Origin: Alcaligenes aquatilis
GTDB taxonomy: Bacteria; Pseudomonadota; Gammaproteobacteria; Burkholderiales; Burkholderiaceae_B
DNA length: 64,000 nt
Direction: 5' to 3'
NCBI RefSeq assembly: GCF_003076515.1
Contig: NZ_CP022390.1
Coordinates: 1,116,001 to 1,180,000 of the forward strand
Shown: positions 1 to 7,361 of the stretch, piece by piece
How positions within the stretch are numbered: the stretch's first letter is position 1
How the letters are laid out: each line of letters opens with the position of its first letter
Notes under the pieces: model-generated
The model's database searches: none
What the model was told of the DNA's origin: nothing
Seen by the model: the letters and a program-made list of their open reading frames with translations, nothing else
Position numbers and translations under genes: made by a program

Positions 1-38
1 GCCAAGAAGCCCAGCACACGCAAACTTCGTTTCAACAT
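1..38 (-). CDS. tssM: TssM (IcmF-like) T6SS inner-membrane protein, first codons only
   Basis: An ATG at 38 opens a frame that runs off the left edge and reads MLKRSLRVLGFL. It begins one base after the tssL stop codon (42-40). A basic start followed by hydrophobic residues fits the N-terminal membrane segment of TssM, the large protein that spans the inner membrane and joins TssL and TssJ in the T6SS membrane complex. Only 12 codons are visible, so the call rests mainly on position: tssJ-tssK-tssL-tssM is a common order. Sequence to the left would settle it. Confidence 0.6.
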   Translation of the reverse strand, partial: MLKRSLRVLGFL

Positions 39-39
39 A

Positions 40-732
40 TCAATGGTCCATCAACAAAGCGCTGGCCAGATTGGCCAGTGAGTGATCCAGATACAGATAC
101 AGCACCAGCACCAGCAGCAAGGGTGCCAGCAGCAGCGTCACCGTGTATCCACTGGGCCGCCCCGTCAATCGCCCGGCTGGCCGCGGGGGCGTGGCCTGTC
201 CGGTACCCGACTGCGGAAACAGCGCCTGTCCCGCCGCAAAACCCGGCATGCCCTGCTCATGACGTATCTGCTCGAGCAACTGCACTCGCCAGGACTCAAA
301 CTCACCGGGCGCGCGCGCCGCATATTCACCCTGGAATCCGGCAACCAGCACCAGGCCGTACACCTCACGCACCTGCGTGGCATTCTCGGGCAGAGCCTGC
401 AGCCGTTGATAAAACTCGCTGCCAGCGCGCGTGGTGGCAAAGTAATGACGCTGCAACGGCGTCAAACGCCAGTGTCCGGCTCCGGGCCAGGGACTGGTCA
501 TGGCCGCCTCGTCAATCCAGGCCACAATGGCAAACAGGGCGGCGCCGACCTCGGCCTGTTCATAGCCGCGCTCACGGGCGCGCGCGCAGGCCTGATCCAG
601 CGCCTCGATCAACGCCGCACCGCTTTGGGCTGAATCGGCTTCCTGAGAAAAGTGAGTACGCGCCTGACGCATGACCGTCAAAAAGAAAGAAGCCAGGCTA
701 CTGTCCTGTATCACGGGCATCGCGCTCACCAT
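40..732 (-). CDS. tssL: TssL (DotU family) T6SS membrane-complex protein
   Basis: This 230-residue protein has the DotU layout: a helical cytoplasmic domain followed by one hydrophobic segment near residues 195-215 (rich in Leu and Val) and a short periplasmic tail. TssL sits in the inner membrane, binds TssM and recruits the baseplate through TssK. There is no C-terminal OmpA-like peptidoglycan-binding domain, so this is the short form and would rely on TssM, TssJ or another protein for cell-wall anchoring. The ATG at 732 overlaps the tssK stop, and a second in-frame ATG lies at 720. Function is inferred from family resemblance and context. Confidence 0.9.
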   Translation of the reverse strand: MVSAMPVIQDSSLASFFLTVMRQARTHFSQEADSAQSGAALIEALDQACARARERGYEQAEVGAALFAIVAWIDEAAMTSPWPGAGHWRLTPLQRHYFATTRAGSEFYQRLQALPENATQVREVYGLVLVAGFQGEYAARAPGEFESWRVQLLEQIRHEQGMPGFAAGQALFPQSGTGQATPPRPAGRLTGRPSGYTVTLLLAPLLLVLVLYLYLDHSLANLASALLMDH

Positions 733-2123
733 TTGCTGACAATCAGTTCAATCTGCAGGTTCTCGGGCGCGCCCAGCGCAACCAAGGACACTGCGCGTGT
801 CTGCTCCAGTGCCGCCCAGCCCGGCGACATGGGATCGATGTAGCAGTACAAGGCTCCCGGACGACGAGGAATGCCGCGTGGCGGTTCGGCCAGTTTGAGC
901 AGCTCGACCCCTCCCAGCGAATGGGTCACCATCAATTCAACCTGATCGGGAGCACACAGCTTGAAGTCGCCCGCCAGCGATTGCAAACGCTCTTGCTGCT
1001 CGACTCCGGCATAGGCCACCAGGTGATAGCGTTGCCGAGCGGCAAAAAACGCGTCCGGCAGCTCAGCCTCGTACAAGCCTGCGCTGGCGCCAACAGGCTG
1101 CAAACGGATCAGCAATTCAGGAGCCGCAACAATTTCATTGAGCAAGGCGCTGATCAGGGTGCTCATGGCGTGAAACCCCGCTGCCAGATCTTCGTGCTGA
1201 TACGGCGGGGCCAGCACCTTGCCGTCCCGGGTCTCGCCCATCATGTCGTAGCGTTCCGAGAACGTGGACAGCTCGCCGACCAACTGCCGCAACAAGCCGT
1301 AGACCTGCCAGGGATGCGTCTGCGGGGCCTCCAGCACATGATTGAGCATGGGGCCATAACGATTGAGCACCTGCAAAGCCACCAGCAAGCTCAGGTGGTT
1401 ACCGTCCAGATCCTCCGTCCTGCCCAAGCCGCCAGGTTTAAAGACTTCCAGCTGCCGTGCGCGTCCGGTCAGCTCGTCGCGGATGCGTCGTATCGTCTCG
1501 ATCAGCCAGGGACTGGCCGACAAATTCAGGCTGGGGGGGATGTACTGGCGCTGCAAGCGCGCCTGATCCCCGTCCTGCTCCAGCCGCGCCACAGCCAGCA
1601 GTTCATAGTGACCCAGCTGAGGCAATTCCTCGTCCCAGAACACGCGCAAGACGTAATTCATCAAGTCCAGTTGCCCCTCAGGGCCCTGCGCGTAATCATC
1701 CGCCACCGTGACCGGATCGGCAGCCGCCACCATGCGCGTGCTCACCGTCTGAGCCTGGCCCGGATCGTCAACCACACTCACATTGGCCTGGCCAGGCATC
1801 ATGCGCCGCAGTCCAAGGTACACCGTACGGCCAGTGGCCAGATCCGCCAGTTCAAAACCGCGCGACTCAATCACGGCATTGCCGGGATACTGAATGAAAC
1901 TGCCGTCGCGCAGCCGCGCTGTTAAGGCCAGCACCCTGAAATCCAGCGTCTGCAATGCCGCCTCGTCCAACTCCAGTTGCAGCACACCCCATGGGTACGG
2001 CTGAGTCTGGGCCATGAATAAAGCCAGACGCTGGTAGAACAGATTGTCGTTATGCTGGAAATGCTGGGGCTGCAAAAACAGACCCTGGTGCCAGAAGATC
2101 GGTTGCAAAGGATGAACGCTCAT
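726..2123 (-). CDS. tssK: TssK, T6SS baseplate adaptor
   Basis: TssK is a cytoplasmic trimeric protein that links the baseplate to the TssL-TssM membrane complex. The frame is open upstream to 2279, but the recognisable family N-terminus, MSVHPLQPIFWHQGLFLQP, begins at the ATG at 2123. This gives 465 residues, close to the usual length of about 445. It lies 7 bases after tssJ and overlaps tssL by 7 bases, so the three are very probably co-translated. A run of seven G lies in the coding sequence near 1533-1539. Confidence 0.93.
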   Translation of the reverse strand: MSVHPLQPIFWHQGLFLQPQHFQHNDNLFYQRLALFMAQTQPYPWGVLQLELDEAALQTLDFRVLALTARLRDGSFIQYPGNAVIESRGFELADLATGRTVYLGLRRMMPGQANVSVVDDPGQAQTVSTRMVAAADPVTVADDYAQGPEGQLDLMNYVLRVFWDEELPQLGHYELLAVARLEQDGDQARLQRQYIPPSLNLSASPWLIETIRRIRDELTGRARQLEVFKPGGLGRTEDLDGNHLSLLVALQVLNRYGPMLNHVLEAPQTHPWQVYGLLRQLVGELSTFSERYDMMGETRDGKVLAPPYQHEDLAAGFHAMSTLISALLNEIVAAPELLIRLQPVGASAGLYEAELPDAFFAARQRYHLVAYAGVEQQERLQSLAGDFKLCAPDQVELMVTHSLGGVELLKLAEPPRGIPRRPGALYCYIDPMSPGWAALEQTRAVSLVALGAPENLQIELIVSKW

Positions 2124-2130
2124 GAAATCT

Positions 2131-2772
2131 CTATGGGTGTTGGTGACCGACGGGCCAGGGGCCCGCTGCCGGCAAGGTGGCCGGGGGCGGAATGACAGTA
2201 TCAGTCTGACTCTCGATGATGGCTTGCGGGCCCAGCCGCAGACGAATGCGCAACGGCTCGGGCCGGGCCTCGTACTCACGGAACATCAGGCCATGGCTGT
2301 CAAGCTTGGCGCCAAACTGATAAAGACGGGTGCTGCGGGCGGGGTCCAGGTGCTGATAGCCCAGCGCGACGGCGACGTAACGGGCCTTGTCCATGCGTGC
2401 CAGCCGGATGCGCCGCTTGACGCCCGGCTCGATAAAAATACGATCCAGACTGAGCAAACCCGTCGGCGCGCTATCGGCCATCAACAGACTGGAGAGCTGA
2501 TCGGGCCTGCTTGAATACGGCTCAAACACTGAGGGTTCGACCATCTGCGCCACCACCATCAGCACCGTATGCGCCTGCCCTCCCCAGGTGTTCAACTGTG
2601 GGTCGGCATTGACCTCCAGCACCAGCGCATCACGCTCGTACTCCCACTGCAGATCCTTCAAGGCCTCGTCCTTGGACTTGGTCTTGAACATGCCGCAGCC
2701 GGTCAACACCAGTGCGGCCAGCAAGACCAGCGCGGCGCGGCGACCCATACGAACACTATGACTGTGCCTCAT
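2131..2772 (-). CDS. tssJ: TssJ, T6SS outer-membrane lipoprotein
   Basis: A 213-residue lipoprotein. A basic start and hydrophobic stretch lead to the lipobox LTGC with the lipidated Cys at residue 26. The remainder resembles the SciN/VasD family, small beta-sandwich lipoproteins that anchor the TssM periplasmic domain to the outer membrane. A GGGGAG ribosome-binding site lies six bases upstream of the ATG at 2772, within the last codons of the preceding gene. It sits between the PAAR-like gene and tssK, as expected for an essential core component. Confidence 0.9.
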   Translation of the reverse strand: MRHSHSVRMGRRAALVLLAALVLTGCGMFKTKSKDEALKDLQWEYERDALVLEVNADPQLNTWGGQAHTVLMVVAQMVEPSVFEPYSSRPDQLSSLLMADSAPTGLLSLDRIFIEPGVKRRIRLARMDKARYVAVALGYQHLDPARSTRLYQFGAKLDSHGLMFREYEARPEPLRIRLRLGPQAIIESQTDTVIPPPATLPAAGPWPVGHQHP

Positions 2773-2774
2773 CC

Positions 2775-3179
2775 TCAGCTCCCCACCATCACCGTACTTT
2801 GACTAGGGCTGATCACCGTCCCGACCGAATTGACCGGCATGCCGTTGTGGCCCGTCATGCAGCCCATCCGCACAGCCGGTTTGCCACCCACCATCACCGT
2901 CATGCTGCCGTTCATGAACTGCACTTCACCTTTGATTCGATTGCTGGCTACGCCGCCGACGGTGCCAACCTCATCACCGCTGCTCATCATGATTTTGCTG
3001 GCCTGATTCAAAGCCGGCATATTGACCACCAGCACATTGCGCACCAAGCCCGAGGGCTGGGCCATCTGCGTCGTCGCCAGATTGGGAAAAGGCGTAGGCA
3101 CGGGACCGGCCGGAGTCGGCACCTTGCACACATCGGGAATTGCATTGGCCTGCGCCCCGCCATTGTTGAGCATGAACAT
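2775..3179 (-). CDS. PAAR-like DUF4150 protein, T6SS spike tip
   Basis: About 134 residues matching the DUF4150 PAAR-like family. The N-terminal part has the typical NAIPDVCKVPTPAGPVPTP segment, and the C-terminal half carries Gly/Val-rich turns such as MTVMVGGKPAVRMG. PAAR-like proteins cap the VgrG spike and often carry a C-terminal toxin. This one ends right after the cap domain, so it has no effector part. The start at 3179 is chosen because AAGGAG lies about ten bases upstream and the family N-terminus starts there; the frame stays open to 3200. It belongs to the loading module with VgrG, DUF2169, pentapeptide and DUF3540 proteins. Confidence 0.85.
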   Translation of the reverse strand: MFMLNNGGAQANAIPDVCKVPTPAGPVPTPFPNLATTQMAQPSGLVRNVLVVNMPALNQASKIMMSSGDEVGTVGGVASNRIKGEVQFMNGSMTVMVGGKPAVRMGCMTGHNGMPVNSVGTVISPSQSTVMVGS

Positions 3180-3208
3180 AAATAAAAATCTCCTTGGCAA
3201 TACCGGGC

Positions 3209-3880
3209 CTAGCCCAGATGCACCTGCTGGCCGTCCACGACCACACGTTGGGCGCCACGCAGCTCAGCGCTGCGGGCCCGCACACGCCAATCCCGCTCGA
3301 TGACCAGCCGCTGAGAGGCAGCCGCATAGTCATCGTGTCCCGCCACACGCGTAACGCGCTGACCAGCATGTAGCTGGCTCTGGCCATCGACCTGCTGACG
3401 CTGGCCGCTATACTCCTGCCGCTGTGCAAAATAGCTGTGCAGGGACTGTCCGGCCAGATGCACGTTCCGGGCCTGTAACAGATACTGTTCCGCCTGTAGC
3501 GCCACATCCGCCCCTTGCAGCACTACGGCCTGCGCCGCTTGCAAATGCAAACCGCCACCAGCCTGGACACGGACGCTGCCAGCACTGCGCACCACGGTAT
3601 CAGCGGGCAGCTGCAGCTGCGCCGTCTGACCGGAGCGCTCCAACACCGCCAGAATGTAGGCCTGCCGCCCATCGAACGTCAGCAAGACCAGATCGCCTAC
3701 TTGTGGCTGCAACAGGCAGGAGGCTGCCAGCGGCGCAAAGCAACAGCCCATCGTGCCAAGCACGCCCCAGCGCTGGCCGGCCTGGACATAGACTTTGGCC
3801 GGCACGGTTTGCCACTGAGCGATCTGCGAGGGCTCCTGCGCGATGGACGGCTGCTCAGAACTTGAACTCAGACAAGACAT
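3209..3880 (-). CDS. DUF3540 family T6SS-associated protein
   Basis: About 223 residues resembling the DUF3540 family, which is found beside VgrG, DUF2169 and DUF4150 genes. The first half contains a small beta domain (PQVGDLVLLTFDG, then AYILAVLER). The second half is a regular Gln/Ala/Val-rich beta repeat ending in VVVDGQQVHLG, like the stacked beta strands of VgrG tail extensions. A role as a spike-associated accessory or cargo loader is inferred; the family has no firmly established activity that I know of. The ATG at 3880 is chosen because a GGAG motif lies six bases upstream. The frame is open to 3991 but overlaps the neighbouring gene. Confidence 0.75.
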   Translation of the reverse strand: MSCLSSSSEQPSIAQEPSQIAQWQTVPAKVYVQAGQRWGVLGTMGCCFAPLAASCLLQPQVGDLVLLTFDGRQAYILAVLERSGQTAQLQLPADTVVRSAGSVRVQAGGGLHLQAAQAVVLQGADVALQAEQYLLQARNVHLAGQSLHSYFAQRQEYSGQRQQVDGQSQLHAGQRVTRVAGHDDYAAASQRLVIERDWRVRARSAELRGAQRVVVDGQQVHLG

Positions 3881-3893
3881 CTGCATCTCCTTT

Positions 3894-4850
3894 TTATAGA
3901 GCCGACAAAGTCCAGCGCGCGTCGGCACACCAGCGCTCGGCCTGCAGGCGTGGGATATCGTCACCCTGCAGGTCTTGCTTGTCACAGCCATCCCAGCACA
4001 CCTGATGCAGATCGGCTCCGTGTACGCGCATGCCTTTGGCCTGCGCGCTGCTCAGATCAGCCCCTTGCAAACGCGCATAGCTCACATCGGCATATTCCAG
4101 ACAGGCGCCCGACAGGCAGAGCCCCTGCGCATGCGTATGCCCCAGTCTGGCCTGTGCCAGATGAGCTCCGCGCGCACTGGCCTGCGGCAAGCGTGCATAA
4201 TTGAATATGGCCCCCTCCAGACGGGCCCCGTCCAGGCAGGCTCCATCCAGCGTGCTGTAAGCCAGCGACAGAAACGGAGCCACAATCTGCGACAGGTCGG
4301 CTCGCTCCAGATCACAATGCTCAAACGCACATTGTTCGAAACGGCCTTGTGCCAGATGCGCGTGCGCCAGACTGGTGCGACGCACCTGAACCTGAAACCA
4401 CTGCGCGGCCACCGCCTGCAAGCCAGCCGCCTCACAATCCATCCATAAGGCCGGCCCGATTTGCTCGGGCAGGCGCAAGCCCCTCAGATCGCAGTGTTGC
4501 CAGGTCACGCCGTGCATGAGTGCCTGACTAGCCTGCACCTGGCTCAAATTGCACTGCAGCCACCAGCCATCGTCCAAAGAGGCCGCGCTCAAATCCGCGC
4601 CGCTGAAATCGCAGCGCTCAAAGTGCGCCCGGCTCAGTGCGGCCCCGCTCAAGCGCGCCCCCTGGAACTGGCAGTCGACCAGCACCGCATCCGATAAATC
4701 ACAGGCGCTCAGATCGGCACCGCGCAGGTTCAATCCGTCCGCCCGCAAACCGTCGAATTTCAAACCACTATATTGACCGCCGGACAAATCCAGATCTCGA
4801 ATTGGGCCCTGTTCGATCAGGGCCAGCAACTGCTCTGCACTCAAACTCAT
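3894..4850 (-). CDS. Pentapeptide-repeat protein of the T6SS loading module
   Basis: A 318-residue protein made almost wholly of A(D/N)LXX pentapeptide repeats, for example LRGADLSACDLSDAVL near residue 45. Such repeats fold into a right-handed four-sided beta helix. The ATG at 4850 overlaps the TGA of the upstream gene by four bases (ATGA), so the two are translationally coupled, and both carry the same repeat type. Pentapeptide proteins are common beside DUF2169 genes in T6SS islands, where their exact role is unsettled. It might be a scaffold, an extension of the spike, or the cargo itself. No enzymatic motif is visible. Confidence 0.8.
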   Translation of the reverse strand: MSLSAEQLLALIEQGPIRDLDLSGGQYSGLKFDGLRADGLNLRGADLSACDLSDAVLVDCQFQGARLSGAALSRAHFERCDFSGADLSAASLDDGWWLQCNLSQVQASQALMHGVTWQHCDLRGLRLPEQIGPALWMDCEAAGLQAVAAQWFQVQVRRTSLAHAHLAQGRFEQCAFEHCDLERADLSQIVAPFLSLAYSTLDGACLDGARLEGAIFNYARLPQASARGAHLAQARLGHTHAQGLCLSGACLEYADVSYARLQGADLSSAQAKGMRVHGADLHQVCWDGCDKQDLQGDDIPRLQAERWCADARWTLSAL

Positions 4851-7348
4851 CGTGATTTACCTCCTTGTGTGTGTCGGGCCCAGTCAGGCAAATGGCCTAG
4901 CAGCGCCCCTTCCAAGTCCACGCTACGCACTGTGGCACTGCCCAGTTGCGCTCCATACAGATTGGCTCCACGCCAATCGGTTTGGTCAATCAAGGCGTAA
5001 TCAAACGCCGCATCCAGAAAATTGGCGCCGGGCCAGCGCGCTCCTGTCCAATTCACTTCTTTGAAAATGCTTCGTGCAGCTTGCACCTGCCAGCCCGTCG
5101 CAGCGCGTAAATCGCAGATCTGTAAAAAAGCATCGCTCAGATCAGCCTGGTCGAAGCGGCTGCCGCGCAAGTCACTGTCCTGCAAACTGGCCCCCCGCAT
5201 ATCGGCAGACCGCATATCGGCCTCACGCAAGATGCAGCCACTGTCCAAGCGCACATCGGCCATCTGCGCGCCCACCCAGTCCACATCGTGGCCCTGCGCG
5301 CCGGAAAAAGTGGCGCCCCGTAATACCGCTTGCGAGAAACACGCCCGATCCAGCGTGCATTGCGACAGATCAGCGCCATCCAACTGTGCGGCATGCCAAT
5401 TACTGCCTGCCAGACGGCAACTCGTCATTCCCAGGCGCTCGGCCTGTGCCTGGGCAAAGCCGCCACCTTCCAGCGAACAGTTTTCCCATTGCCCAGCAGC
5501 CAGTCGGGCCGCGCTCAGAACAACGCCCTGCAAATCACAGTTCTGTAAACGAGCACCGGTCAGATTCAATGCATCGATCCTTTTGCCCGCCAGAATGCAT
5601 GCTTCCAACACGGCGCCGCTCAGATCGGCCCCGTCGAGCTCCACACCCCGCAGATCCAGCCCCATCAGATGACACCCGCGCAGGCTATGGCCCGCCTGTC
5701 GGTGGGCATGAAATTGCTCCAGCGTGTCGATAAACTGCTGCGGTGCTCCTTGAGCAGCCAACCCAGCCTGCAACACGGCCAGCTCGGCAGCCAGACTGTC
5801 CAGACGCTGATCCATTTCGGCCAACTCAGCGTGCAGGCTGGTCCCTTGCTCCTCCAAGGCATCAAAGGCGGAAGGCGGCACATCGGCCCAACCGGCCTTG
5901 GCAGCCTGTATCTCGGCCAGCATGTCCACCGGTCCGGAGGTCGAGGGGGCGCGAGGTAATTGCGCCAGCGCCAGCAAGGGCTTTTCATCCAGCTCCAGAC
6001 GCGTGGCCACGTCCTTGACCTGCGCCAGCAACTGGTCCTGTCCCTGTTGCAAGGCATGTTCGATGCTTTGCAGCGGATCGCTATCCTCGGCCTTTTCGCT
6101 CAGAACCAGAGCGGCCAAAGGCGCAATGCGCGGCAAGGAAACCGGGCTATACGGAGCCAGACGTTCTTCCATATCCGCAATCCAGGCATTGCCCTGCGCT
6201 CGACCTTGCTCCAGGCTGTCCTGCAACTGGGCCAGGATCTGCGGGTCCGCCTGCGACGCGTCGGCCATCTGCGGCAGGTCGCTCAACGGCTCCATCTCTT
6301 TGTCCTGCGGTGTTTCGTGCGCCATACCCTGCGCACCAGCGGCTGCATGCAGCGCTGTCCAACGTGCCTGCAGATCAGGCAGGCTGCCAGCCGGCTCGTG
6401 CGCGTACTCGGTAAAGACTGCCGCAGCGGCAACATCGGCCGCATCGGCACGCTGGACCGGGATGCTGGCCCGATACAGCATCAGGACACGTTCATCTTGA
6501 GGAAACAGCCACACCGTATCCAGATCAAGGACCGCCTCCTCAATCCGTTCACTCCCTTTTCTGCGCAGCAGCAAACGGGGGCGCAGGCCTGGCAGGCGGC
6601 CCGACACTTCCGGTCGTTGCGGATGCATCCCCTGCACACGCCAGGACTCCGTGCCTTGCCAGTAACCATCCCGTACCTGATCCTGAGGAAAAGCATCGAA
6701 CAATCGCGGATCAGTATCATCAGGCAGCCAGGGAAAGCGCTCTTTCTCCCAGCGTTCATCCACCGTCCCCACCCAACGCATGCGTGAGCCAGCGCCAGCG
6801 GGCAGACGCGTCAATATCGCCGGCCCCCATCGGTCAGCCGGCGAAAGCACCGGCGTATCCGGATGTTCGGTATGAGGCAGCAAGACACCCTGCGCCTGCT
6901 CCGGGTCTTTCAACCACCCGCAACCGTATGGGTTTTCGTTGTAGCCTGCGCCACCATACGCCTGGCGCAAGGTCAAGGGCAGCGACTGAAACGGCTCGGC
7001 AGCACTGGCACGCCAACCTGCCAGCGTGTGTTGCCAGCGACGCGTGCCATGCACATGGAGGGTTTTTTGCAAGTGGCCCAATTGGACCTGGACCGCCATG
7101 GCCGTCGTGTGCTGCCCAGGGGGCGCCCAGGCCTGTCCCGCTACGCCATAACTGCCCCGTGTCTTTTTCAAACCCGCATCAAAGGCCTCATCCGGAAAAT
7201 GCGCCAGCAACCACGGCCAGGCCTGGGCTTCGGGCAGGCATCCGCCCGCTTGCCAGACATAGCCCAAGGTCACCACCCAGCGCGCTTGCCCTGCCTGGGC
7301 ATGGTAGGCCTGCATCAGCAGCACATCATCGGGTTTGTCGATATCCAT
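4847..7348 (-). CDS. DUF2169 adaptor fused to a pentapeptide-repeat domain
   Basis: An 833-residue two-domain protein. Residues 1 to about 300 match the DUF2169 family, including the family-typical PLTLRQAYGGAGYNENPYGCG segment region. DUF2169 proteins act as effector adaptors that help load cargo on VgrG or PAAR. A middle Ala/Gln/Leu-rich stretch (about 350-550) looks helical and coiled-coil-like. From about residue 553 to the end run pentapeptide repeats of the same kind as in the next gene. The gene lies 13 bases after vgrG. The ribosome-binding site is weak, but the N-terminus MDIDKPDDVLLMQAYHAQ fits the family. Confidence 0.85.
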   Translation of the reverse strand: MDIDKPDDVLLMQAYHAQAGQARWVVTLGYVWQAGGCLPEAQAWPWLLAHFPDEAFDAGLKKTRGSYGVAGQAWAPPGQHTTAMAVQVQLGHLQKTLHVHGTRRWQHTLAGWRASAAEPFQSLPLTLRQAYGGAGYNENPYGCGWLKDPEQAQGVLLPHTEHPDTPVLSPADRWGPAILTRLPAGAGSRMRWVGTVDERWEKERFPWLPDDTDPRLFDAFPQDQVRDGYWQGTESWRVQGMHPQRPEVSGRLPGLRPRLLLRRKGSERIEEAVLDLDTVWLFPQDERVLMLYRASIPVQRADAADVAAAAVFTEYAHEPAGSLPDLQARWTALHAAAGAQGMAHETPQDKEMEPLSDLPQMADASQADPQILAQLQDSLEQGRAQGNAWIADMEERLAPYSPVSLPRIAPLAALVLSEKAEDSDPLQSIEHALQQGQDQLLAQVKDVATRLELDEKPLLALAQLPRAPSTSGPVDMLAEIQAAKAGWADVPPSAFDALEEQGTSLHAELAEMDQRLDSLAAELAVLQAGLAAQGAPQQFIDTLEQFHAHRQAGHSLRGCHLMGLDLRGVELDGADLSGAVLEACILAGKRIDALNLTGARLQNCDLQGVVLSAARLAAGQWENCSLEGGGFAQAQAERLGMTSCRLAGSNWHAAQLDGADLSQCTLDRACFSQAVLRGATFSGAQGHDVDWVGAQMADVRLDSGCILREADMRSADMRGASLQDSDLRGSRFDQADLSDAFLQICDLRAATGWQVQAARSIFKEVNWTGARWPGANFLDAAFDYALIDQTDWRGANLYGAQLGSATVRSVDLEGALLGHLPDWARHTQGGKSR

Positions 7349-7361
7349 AGGGGCAATGTTC

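Noticed and set aside
3894..5690. Repetitive short units that could suggest a CRISPR array
   Set aside because: The repetition follows the 15-base period of coding pentapeptide repeats within open frames; repeats are not identical and there are no regular spacers.
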